Below are positions 56,600 through 64,000 of a DNA stretch of 64,000 bases, one piece after another (within the stretch, counting starts at the first letter, position 1; each line of letters begins with the position of its first letter). The stretch is from Branchiostoma belcheri (taxonomy: Eukaryota; Chordata; Leptocardii; Amphioxiformes; Branchiostomatidae). The stretch spans positions 1,250,361 to 1,314,360 of the forward strand of contig NW_017804043.1 in the NCBI RefSeq assembly GCF_001625305.1. Reading direction: 5' to 3'. A program made the translations under genes and the position numbers. The notes under the pieces were generated by a model, which saw nothing but the letters and a program-made list of their open reading frames with translations, was not told where the DNA came from and did not search any database.

Positions 56600-58412
56600 A
56601 CGCCATGGAAGCGAAGGTAATAACTTACGCGAAGGTAATAACTTACCACAAGTATGGCCATGGCGATGAGGACGCCCCAGTGCCCGAGTACCCGGTGTGC
56701 CCACGACCCGGTCCGGTACGGGTAGGAGAGCCGCCGGTCGGTACAGTAGAACCCGCTCTCATTCGGCTGGATGTCAGACAGGACCAGGATAGCAGCAGGC
56801 AGGATAGCTGCGGGGAATGGAAACATACAGTTGTACAATTCTACAACTTTTTCGACATGGTTGCCCCCGAACCGTGTAAGCATGCATGGCAGGAACCTTA
56901 GATCAAAACATAATGTAACACAGTTCAAATGTAGAACTGAGAGTATCGCAAGACTACACTGCCTTACGTGGTTAATATACTTAATGAAACATGACACGAT
57001 TGATGTATTCATATGTCTTAACACATTAATGAAATGGTTTTAATATGTGCAGGTGTAACGTAAGGCATTTTAAGTTGTACTGTGTAAGTATTAATAGTGT
57101 ACATTAAGTGTAAATATTATCATCCTTAATTGTAATGCCATACTATAATTCAGCTAAAAGCTGCAACTGTATGGATGTTTTAAGTCGCCACAATAAACCA
57201 TTGATATATATTTATATCATTTAGTAAATGACCTTTACATTAATAAATGACGACCTTTATTGCACATTTGTGCCACACTGGGCTAAGTACATGCACAGGT
57301 CACAACAAATCATGGGGAACAGATACAGTCAACATACACAAAAAAACTTATTACATGTATCATTAAATAAATTCAACTTCTCCTCGCTTTTCAGTTATAG
57401 TAGAGATAGAGGAACAGATATGTTTTTCCATGGAAGGTTTGTCTTGTTGCTATTATTAATTATGTAAAATGGGAACACGATCATAAAAACTTTATTTGCA
57501 TTTTGCATACGTAATGATCTGAAGTATCGCTAATTTACAATGCGTAACAGATTGAAACAAGGATTAACTTAAAGAGTTTGAAAGAATTTTCATTTGGTCA
57601 CTATTGTATAATTGCATCCAGCCGCTGATGGCTGACTAAGCTTCCAATACCCATTCCTTTCATTCTATATCTAAAGCATACCGCCCGTCAATACACTCTT
57701 ATGAGCATCCCAAATGAGTTGCATTTCTAGTGAAATCGGTACAGATTTCGCAACAACAATCTGTATCTGTATAGCCGGTATAACCGCTCTTCGGCGTAAC
57801 ACACTAGCTTCGCAGGTACGCGCCGCGGCAGCAGCTAGCTATATCACACCGAACGACCTGTTACACTCCATCTTTGAACATTTAATTCCAGCTTTCTAGT
57901 GATGATGCCCCAACTGTGCTTGGTGGCAACGAGTTCCACTCTACCTTACCACAACAGCAGTAACAACAAAATTTATGGCACGACTGACAACACTACAGTA
58001 CAAAATTGTCGAGAATAGCTATGTTCTGTTAATGGTGTAAAATTAAGGCAAACATTGTCTAACAACATCTGTTATAGACTACATGTGGGTTGGCCACTTA
58101 GCAATGACAAACATGTGGGAGGGGCATAGGCAACCACCTTTGAATACCCAAATTCTCGTATGTTGGAACTTTTAAAGCAAAACACACACAATTTTCTTGG
58201 TCAGCCTTCTTGATGTGTATTCATGATATTTGCCATAATGATCCGAAAGTGAATTTAGTACCACAATTGGTCGCACCTGTAACGTTACGTAACGCCCCCC
58301 TCCCCACCAAGAAGCTAAACATAAGAATTATGGCATGTATGAAGGACTTACCTATTGGTAGACAGATCAAATCTATGACCATAAGAAGCCATGTTCTCGC
58401 CGAGGCAGCCAT
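51995..58412 (-). CDS. PLPP: Phospholipid phosphatase (LPP/PAP2 family), complete 7-exon gene
   Basis: Members dephosphorylate phosphatidate, lysophosphatidate and sphingosine-1-phosphate at the cell surface and in internal membranes, through six transmembrane helices. Exons in transcript order are 58352-58412, 56647-56807, 56198-56339, 54506-54671, 53936-53993, 52584-52760 and 51995-52099. They have consensus splice sites and matching phases and total 870 bp, giving 289 residues; human PLPP1 is 285. Motif C1 is KYTVGELRP (about 134-142). NFT at about 151 fits the conserved glycosylated loop. Motif C2 is FVSGH (about 180-184). Motif C3 is SRVAIYHHDIYE (about 229-240): Ser, Arg and catalytic His are present, but the usual final Asp is Glu. 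The protein ends APFGEDD. Which vertebrate PLPP it matches cannot be settled by eye. The intact C1 and C2 motifs argue against the inactive PLPPR branch. Confidence 0.92.
52140..52200 (+). mobile_element. SINE/LINE tail with GTGA end
   Basis: CTAACCCTCGGAAGACGGGG and AACAACAGACGATAAACCGG followed by GTGA units, in the last PLPP intron. Confidence 0.7.
52220..52560. mobile_element. TGTTTACC-family MITE with internal (GT)n expansion
   Basis: GGTAACATTTACAAAGGAG at the left and CTTCTGCGAAGGTAAACAT at the right. A 50-bp GT tract (52320-52372) has expanded inside it. Confidence 0.8.
52797..53190. mobile_element. Two adjacent TGTTTACCTTCGCA-family MITEs
   Basis: The first spans about 52797-53000 (ATGTTTACCTTCGGATATGG to TTTTCCTTCGGTAAACAT). 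The second starts about 53016 (GTAACATTTGAGAAGCAAAT) and runs to about 53190 with its right end missing. Confidence 0.75.
53191..53680. other. PLPP intron 5, unique sequence
   Basis: No exon or known repeat recognised. Confidence 0.45.
53685..53885. mobile_element. TGTTTACCTTCGCA-family MITE, reverse
   Basis: TTATGTTTACTGAAGGAAAA at the left and CCATATGCGAAGGTAAACAT with CTTTGCAAATGTTACC at the right; the middle is shortened. Confidence 0.75.
54076..54166. mobile_element. 91-bp foldback element
   Basis: AAATTGGCCAGGCAGTATCC with ATTCGCCAGAGGGTCCA is complementary to TGGACCCTCTGGCCAATGGA and its continuation. It lies about 80 bp upstream of PLPP exon 5. Confidence 0.85.
54850..55115. mobile_element. 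TGTTTACCTTCGCA-family MITE, reverse
   Basis: ACCGAAGGAAAACATATTTC, CGTCAGTCACCATGGTTACT, TAGGAAGGATTTAGACTCC and CATATGCGAAGGTGAACAT with CTTTGCAAATGTTACC. Confidence 0.8.
55116..56150. other. PLPP intron 3, no gene seen
   Basis: (ATTT)n at 55133-55160. CAGCTTTTCATGTCAGTGTA with GCTTGATCTTTCTTCCCCAA at 55440-55490 repeats 51508-51560, a shared retrotransposon end. Confidence 0.5.
56565..56600. repeat. (CA)n microsatellite
   Basis: Short CA tract in PLPP intron 2 next to the tandem donor region. Confidence 0.9.
57230..57460 (-). mobile_element. LINE 3'-end fragment
   Basis: ATGACGACCTTTATTGCACA and GCCACACTGGGCTAAGTACA match 45105-45250; read on the minus strand it ends CAATAAAGGTCG. Confidence 0.5.
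57760..57960. mobile_element. Retrotransposon-derived segment with one 33-kb minisatellite unit
   Basis: ATCTGTATAGCCGGTATAAC and CGCTCTTCGGCGTAACACAC are followed by CTATATCACACCGAACGACC and CTTGGTGGCAACGAGTTCCA. The latter resembles a degraded coding tail of a LINE. Confidence 0.45.
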
Positions 58413-59560
58413 AGTGAGAAGTTGCAACCATTCAGATGGATTTTCTTCTAAAATAAAAGGACAATTGTCAGTATGCCATGTCACTACAGCAAGCTGCCGG
58501 CTGTTTCTTACCCAGGATAATTATTTAAATGAGAACCGGTCGGACAAGTTTTGATCAACAAACCGAATCTGCTCAAAACAATGCATCGCTGAGGGCTGTT
58601 TTTAAGGAGGACAGCTTTTGAAGAAACTTATGGGGTGATTTTAGCTTGGAAAATACTAATAAAAATCATTTAAAAACTTATGGGTGAAATAAATACTTTA
58701 TTGTGCAGACTAATGTTTATTATGATCATCATGATACATTCATTTCAAACTGTCTCTTCTACGATTACAAGAGAAGTAACTACTAGAAACCACCAAATTC
58801 CATTGTAATTTGTTTACATCTACAGACAAAAGAAGATTACTCCCTTCTTACCATCACCAAGGAAGGTTTAAAAATCAACCTTCTAATTCGTGATGGTACC
58901 ATATGTTACAGTGGGATTTTTAGTCTTCCGTTGTTTCAAAGAAAGTAATCAACTCAAAAATCATCATTTAGGCCAAGGAGAGACTTAGTAGTCCCCTGTG
59001 CCTGTTGTACTTAGTTGTCAGTACATTATCTTCATGTTTCTTACAATTAGCCTCTGGCCACCTGTAGCGTAAAAAAATACCAGTAAAAAAAAACACATAA
59101 ACGCCTGAAACACGTAAAAAAATAGGCCGAAGCTTCAACCTCTGCTTTGAGAGTATTGATAGTGTACACATACGTACAAGAAACAATGTTGTTTCTGTGA
59201 TTCATAGACTGTGGAAGGTGCATATTTATTGCATAAAGTTTACATTTATACCACTAATTAAGTGTTGTTTGTAATGTCAAGACATCACTGCATCAAATAG
59301 AATTTCCTAAATATCAAAAGATGACTTTTTAGAAATGATGAAAGTAACACAGGAGGAAGTAATTCTTCAAACGTTTCTGAATCAAAGGCTGAAGCTTGCC
59401 GCGGGCAACAATTAACATTTAGAACTCGTGTCACATGTACGTGTATGAAACACGCAGTCAAAACTTAATTAGTGTGCCAATTAGGCTTATTATCACGTCT
59501 GATGTCATATGTGATATTTAACTCGAGTTACTTGCATGTGTATGTACCATACATCCCAAA
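58413..59560. other. Upstream of PLPP, no gene seen
   Basis: AT-rich intergenic sequence that should contain the PLPP promoter and 5' UTR. No CpG-rich block or TATA box is convincing. Confidence 0.4.
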
Positions 59561-59569
59561 ATTGATTGA

Positions 59570-59700
59570 TATAACAAGTACGCCAAAACGCAGTTACTCA
59601 AGCAACTGGATATGATTTTGAAAATGGTCAGACGTTTCAGCTAGTATCCACTGGCTTTCGTCAGTGACTGAGAGACAAGAGGAGAAATGCAGGTTCATAA
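59570..59700 (+). mobile_element. CAGTTACTCAAG-family MITE
   Basis: ACGCAGTTACTCAAGCAACT, GGTCAGACGTTTCAGCTAGT and CTTTCGTCAGTGACTGAGAG. Confidence 0.7.
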
Positions 59701-59764
59701 GCACAAACTATTGATTGTAGGCTACCTGGTGTGATATTGAATAAAAAACAGAAACGCTCTGCCT

Positions 59765-59945
59765 TCGTTTGGTTATTTGAATATATTGTCTCATAAAAAG
59801 GTTCAGGTTTTTATATCAAAGTGGCCCCTTTTACTTCAATGATGGGTATCATTGCACACATGCAGCAGAGTCTTTTGTAATTTCATGTCGAGCTTTTGAA
59901 GTATGTGAAATGTACAAATGTACGTTTATGAAATATTCGTCCCAA
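59765..59945 (+). repeat. Decayed fourth unit of the leader-exon tandem array
   Basis: The sequence from CCTTCGTTTGGTTATTTG through AAAGTGGCCCC, the ATTGCACACATG block and CAGAGTCTTTTGTAATTTC aligns with 60010-60150 upstream of copy A. The exon part itself has lost recognisable splice signals. Confidence 0.5.
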
Positions 59946-60168
59946 AACTGATTGACATAACAAATAGACTACCTTCTTTGATATTGAATGAAACAGAAAC
60001 GCTCTGCCTTCGTTACTCTTTGGTTATTTGAATATATTGCATCATAAAAAGATTCAGGCTTTTATCAAAGTGGCCCCCTTTTACTTCAAAGTTCAATGAT
60101 GCAATGGGCACCATTGCACACATGAAGCAGAGTCTTTTATAATTTGGTGTCGTCCTTTTGATGTGTAG

Positions 60169-60302
60169 GTACAAAGGAACGATCTGTAGTCGTCGTAAAC
60201 ATCTGGTAACAGACCACAGTAGAGAGAGAAGAGTATTGCAGACACTGATTCTACGCTCTTCGCTTGCTTTCAATTGCTGCTTGATGAAGAGTAGCAGAAG
60301 AG
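60169..60302 (+). other. Putative non-coding leader exon, copy A
   Basis: Bounded by a TGTAG acceptor-like site (AG 60167-60168) and a GTAAGT donor (60303). It begins GTACAAAGGAACG and ends with ATGAAGAGTAGCAGAAGAG. It shares an extended region with copies B and C, including the upstream TTTTATAATTT block. Linkage to the downstream GPCR is inference. Confidence 0.45.
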
Positions 60303-60354
60303 GTAAGTGCATCCACTGTCTGGTTATCAGGTAACATATAACCATGTCAAGTAT

Positions 60355-60670
60355 TAGCCTCCGTATCAGGCTTATAGAACTGGGGGTTTGGTGGTCTTCG
60401 GCTGTTTTCTGATTAGCCCAGTTCTACGGTAATTCTAGCCTTTATGGTGCGGCGAACTGTTCTCTCAACGGACAAACTCCCTTGGCATGCTTATTTCTCT
60501 ATCTGGCCGATTTCTACTCTTTCCAGCCGCCTCCCCAAGCCTGGTAGAGGCTACGGTAATTCAACCAGGCAATCATTATGCAATCATTAAGTAGTAAATA
60601 AAAGCTTCCAAAGACCCTGAAGACCCCCCCCCCCCACAACCCCCCAGTTTTTGGCATGCTGTGGAGGCTA
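60355..60670. mobile_element. TAGCCTC foldback element carrying a nested one
   Basis: Outer ends are TAGCCTCCGTATCAGGC and CATGCTGTGGAGGCTA, with ACTGGGGGTTTGGTGGTCTT and its complement inside. A second element occupies 60436-60553. Confidence 0.8.
60436..60553. mobile_element. Nested TAGCCT element with 9-bp target duplication
   Basis: It starts TAGCCTTTATGGTGCGGCG and ends AAGCCTGGTAGAGGCTA. CGGTAATTC occurs at 60427-60435 and 60554-60562. It is one arm plus remnant of the 60975-61184 type. Confidence 0.85.
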
Positions 60671-60799
60671 GTAAATTATGGTGTCACTTGCACGTGTATG
60701 AAACATGCATCCCCAAACTGATTGATATTTTACTTTTAAACCACGCCTTCGTTACCATGACGACCTTTTATAATTTCGTGTCGACCTTTTTATGTGCAG

Positions 60800-60913
60800 G
60801 TACAAAAGAACGCCCTGTAGCTAGCAGACCGCAGTAGAGAGAAGAGCATTGCCGACACGGATTCAACAGTACTTAGTCGTTTGCTTGTCGCATCATCATG
60901 AGTAGTCAAGAAG
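60800..60913 (+). other. Putative non-coding leader exon, copy B
   Basis: Bounded by a GTGCAG acceptor-like site and a GTACGT donor (60914). It begins GTACAAAAGAACG and ends ATCATCATGAGTAGTCAAGAAG. The AGCAGACC, AGAGAAGAGCATTG and CTTGTCGCATCATC segments align with copies A and C. Confidence 0.45.
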
Positions 60914-60974
60914 GTACGTTTATCCATTGTCTAATTCTAAAAGATCAGCTTTTGAACTGTATTGCATTTTTCTG

Positions 60975-61184
60975 TAGCCTCTAACAGGCTTGGGGAGGCG
61001 GCTGGAAAGAGTGGAAATCGTTCAAATAGAGAGATACCTTGCTGGGGGAGTTGGTCCGCTACAGAGTACATTTTGCCCCACCTGAAAATCTGCTCTCTAG
61101 CGGACCAACTCCACCGGCAAGTTATCTCTCTATTTGACCGATTTCCACTCTTTCCAGCCGCCTCACGAAGCCTGGTAGAGGCTA
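60975..61184. mobile_element. 210-bp TAGCCTC foldback element
   Basis: Arms contain TAGCCTCTAACAGGCTTGGG, GGCTGGAAAGAGTGGAAATC, GAGTTGGTCCGCTA and their complements. Flanks ATTTTTCTG and ATTATTCTG are a 9-bp duplication with one mismatch. It separates leader copies B and C. Confidence 0.87.
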
Positions 61185-61507
61185 ATTATTCTGGTGTGGT
61201 TATGAAAATGGCATGAAACGTCGCATGGGCACTAGGCAAGAAAGGTGTAATTGATTCAGAAGAGGGATAACATGATATGAAACTGTCTTCTAAGTGTCCA
61301 AGAACACAAAGAGGAGGCCGCCATAGCAAAAGGAACAGAATAAAAAGCTCATGTTGTATTTGACAAGGCCATGCCATATTTAGACTTGTTTATAAATCAA
61401 TTCCGCCCTCATCAAAACGCTTCCTTTTACTTAAATCATATCTCGGTTGCCATGGCACATCTTACGCACAGTCTTTTATAATTTCGTGTTGACCTTTTCA
61501 TTTGTAG

Positions 61508-61652
61508 GTACAAAAGATTGAACTGCTGTTTGCCTATCAGCAGTCGCCGTCGACATCCGGTAGCAGACCACGGGGAGAAGCCCAGAGCTGGCACGGATTC
61601 ACTGCTTCTCGTTTGCTTGCGATCTTTAGCATCATGAAGAGTAGCAGATAAG
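61508..61652 (+). other. Putative non-coding leader exon, copy C
   Basis: Bounded by a TTTGTAG acceptor-like site and a GTAAGT donor (61653). It begins GTACAAAAGATTG and ends with ATGAAGAGTAGCAGATAAG, where the short upstream frame closes at TAA. This is the copy nearest the GPCR start, with about 2 kb of intervening sequence. Confidence 0.45.
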
Positions 61653-61679
61653 GTAAGTCCACCTTATTCCATGGTTTCG

Positions 61680-62066
61680 CATAACCGGTAAACCACCTTT
61701 AGGCGTAACACACCAGTTTTGTACCTGATGTAAGTACAAGCTGCGCAAGATTATATGGTGCATAAGACCGGACTGTAAGGTTTGAACCACTCACGCCGGG
61801 AAGGTTCCCTACTCTTTTCAATAAGTGTCGGGGGTTCTTGACGTGCATGGTGTGTGGCTCTCCCAAAACACGGGAACCTAATTTAACGTCCTATCCGAGG
61901 GACGTTCCTAACCGAAGCTAGGCTCATTTCCACCTGAGTGAAGTGAGGAAAGTCGTGTTAAGTGCCTTTCCCAAGGGCAGAAGATCGGTGACATGGTAGG
62001 ATTCGAACTCGCGACCTCTTGGTCCTGAGCTGAACACACTACCGATTACGCCACACCGGTGTCTAA
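61680..62066 (-). mobile_element. Full-length tRNA-derived SINE
   Basis: The minus strand has a tRNA-like head (GGTGTGGCGTAATCGGTAG), a B-box-like GCGAGTTCGAATCC, then CACTTAACACGACTTTCCTC, GGGACGTCCC-like text and the terminal AAACTGGTGTGTTACGCC. This is the most complete copy. Confidence 0.72.
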
Positions 62067-63670
62067 TGCCAAAAAGTCAGTTGACAAACTGTGTTACGTT
62101 GTATTAATTCTGGCGATATGATGAAAATGAAACGACGCTGTGTTGCCGTGTTTTTGTGAAATGCTGTTTTTGGTGTCTGGGTCCAAGAGAGACTCCGGTT
62201 GTGTGGGGAATAGAGTATGACGTCGGTGTTGGCGCTTGTTTCTTTGATATGACAATACTGAGGATTTCGTTTCCACTGGAGAGTGTAAGGGTTGTATTTT
62301 TCCGTCCAATTAGCTGGGGGGGGTTTTACGTCCAATTAGCTGGTTTTACGTCCAATTTATTTACACATCTGCGCCGCGGCCTATAGTATATGACTATGCC
62401 CCAGGGCATTCTACCGCTTCGCTTCCAAATGTAATACGAAGAAGCAACTTAGAAAGCTTGGCATCCGGCTACCGACTGCTATCCGTGATATTTTTTTGAG
62501 ATGACCAATGTGACAATATCATCTTTGCTCCACGTTGGAGGAAAACGGCATATGCAAAGTTTAAACTTTGCTTTAGGTAAAAGGGTTACTGATTTCATCG
62601 CCATTTTGTTGATAGTATATCTTGTGCCCTTGTCGTCTTTGTTGATAGTATAGTTTTTTTTAACAGAACTATCCTTCACGGAACGACGTCTTGCCTTTTG
62701 TTACTGGGTTTCCAAGATCTAATCCAAACCTCTGAAGCACAATTGCAATGCTGGTGTTTAGGGTTGGCAATTGTCAAAAAGTAATCGACTACTGGTGGGG
62801 TCGCTTTCTGTATACATCTCTGTAGTCGGTGACCGCTTTTGGGAGTAGGCACTAGCTTTCTGTATGTACGTGGTAAGTCGGTTTTTTTGTAGTCTGTTTG
62901 AAGTCGCCTCATCAAAAACAAAACAGCATCAAAAATAGACCTTTCAAGTTTTCAAGCCTCTGCCATTTTTCAAGAACAAAGACATAAAAAGGCTTCTCAT
63001 TTTTATCTGCAAGACATTCACATCTTTATTTACCTATGATATAAAAATAAAGGGGTTGCTGTTCCTCATTTAAATCCATGTCAAGGTTTTAACACATTTT
63101 GAAGGTAACGAGCAAAATTTTTATGAAGTCTTACCTATTTGTTTTGCAGGGTTGGAGATTGACTAAAGCATGCTAAATAATATTTAATGGGGTATTCAAT
63201 TATTCAATTTATTATAAGTATATATACATATATCGAACCAGCTGCATGTATCATCATTATATACATAATGACTTAGGATTGACAATGTATATATGTGATT
63301 ATAACATCTGTATTATTTTGTTTTGACCTGTACTCAACCCAGCGCGTATGTGTGTACAATCAAAGTCTTCATTCATTTATTTTCATTTCATTTCATTTAT
63401 TTATTGGTGATGCCACAATGCATTACAAGTGGGAGCCAGGCAGCCTAAAGGCTGGTGGCGGCTGCCACTGGTACATACAACACAACACAGGACAAGTCAA
63501 TACAATATACAGGACCTAACAACAAGTTACGAATATCCAATATATATTAATATTCATTCATTAATTAATGCACAATAGAGGTTTTCATTCATTAATGCCC
63601 AATTATGTCTATGATCTAGACTCCACAGCTCGACATTGAAGGCGGATCCACAACCCTCAGCTTACCGAAG
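62067..63670. other. Interval before the GPCR start, no gene seen
   Basis: ACGTCCAATTAGCTGG is repeated about three times at 62303-62350. ATTTCATTTATTTATTGGTG near 63400 begins a repeat-like segment. A TAG at 63617-63619 could be an acceptor or the in-frame stop before the GPCR start. Confidence 0.45.
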
Positions 63671-64000
63671 ATGTGTACGGCAAACGTCACAAACTTTGAC
63701 AACTTGACCGAGGAGTCGCTGAACTCTTCTTGTACGAAAGATACTGTGGGCGTCGCCGCCAAGCTCCCCCTGCCCATACCGATGACATGGGACAACTACG
63801 TCCCGCCGGCAATCTTCGCTCTCATCTTTCTCATCGGCGTTGCCGGCAATTCCCTGGTGATTTACGTGGTGGCGTTCTTCCGGAAGATGCAGACCGTCAC
63901 CAACTTCTACCTGTGCAACCTGGCCGTGACAGACATGGCGTTCCTGCTTTGCTGCGTTCCGTTCACCGCTATCCAGTACGCCATGCCGTCGTGGATCTTC
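63671..64000 (+). CDS. KISS1R-like: Kisspeptin-receptor-like class A GPCR, first 110 codons (cut by window end)
   Basis: This would be a seven-helix peptide receptor coupled to G protein at the plasma membrane. The start is the first ATG after an in-frame TAG at 63617-63619. The N-terminus has N-glycosylation sequons NVT (5), NLT (11) and NSS (18). Helix 1 includes GVAGNSLVIYVV with the conserved Asn at 60. Helix 2 includes LAVTD with the conserved Asp at 88. The text TVTNFYLCNLAVTD followed by FLLCCVPFTA is close to kisspeptin receptor (GPR54); galanin and allatostatin-A receptors are the next nearest. The frame is open to the window edge with no splice site seen. Leader exons may lie at 60.2-61.7 kb. 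Confidence 0.85.
   Translation, partial: MCTANVTNFDNLTEESLNSSCTKDTVGVAAKLPLPIPMTWDNYVPPAIFALIFLIGVAGNSLVIYVVAFFRKMQTVTNFYLCNLAVTDMAFLLCCVPFTAIQYAMPSWIF

Overview
This 64 kb window is animal nuclear DNA, with AT-rich introns, spliced genes and many kinds of non-autonomous transposon. Gene content and repeat style fit a cephalochordate (Branchiostoma, amphioxus) best. The species call is inference; the gene families were recognised by reading the translated exons. There is one assembly gap (N run, 24745-25610).

Layout from left to right. (1) 942-2381, plus strand: the last three coding exons of NMD3, the 60S ribosomal-subunit export adaptor. The end of its last exon, which encodes the nuclear export signal, is repeated four more times downstream of the stop codon. 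The poly(A) signal is at 3017-3022. (2) 8075-43291, minus strand: a complete 11-exon gene for a polypeptide N-acetylgalactosaminyltransferase of the GALNT1/GALNT13 type, 573 residues, with all splice phases consistent. It converges on NMD3. Its introns (the first is 14 kb) hold most of the repeats. At least five exons have a copy of one edge, with splice site, sitting in the neighbouring intron. A CpG-rich upstream region (43292-44100) is the likely promoter. (3) About 44.1-51.9 kb: intergenic, with CA microsatellites, foldback elements, a MITE cluster and a LINE remnant. (4) 51995-58412, minus strand: a complete 7-exon phospholipid phosphatase (PLPP/LPP, PAP2 superfamily), 289 residues. (5) 59.8-61.7 kb: three diverged tandem copies of a possible non-coding leader exon. 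(6) 63671-64000, plus strand: the first 110 codons of a class A GPCR resembling kisspeptin receptor, cut by the window edge.

The four genes belong to unrelated pathways (ribosome export, mucin-type O-glycosylation, lipid-phosphate hydrolysis, neuropeptide signalling). I see no operon-like logic. The striking theme is local duplication: exon ends, leader exons, intronic blocks of 140-390 bp and several MITE families with readable target-site duplications. I found no new defence, CRISPR or biosynthetic system.
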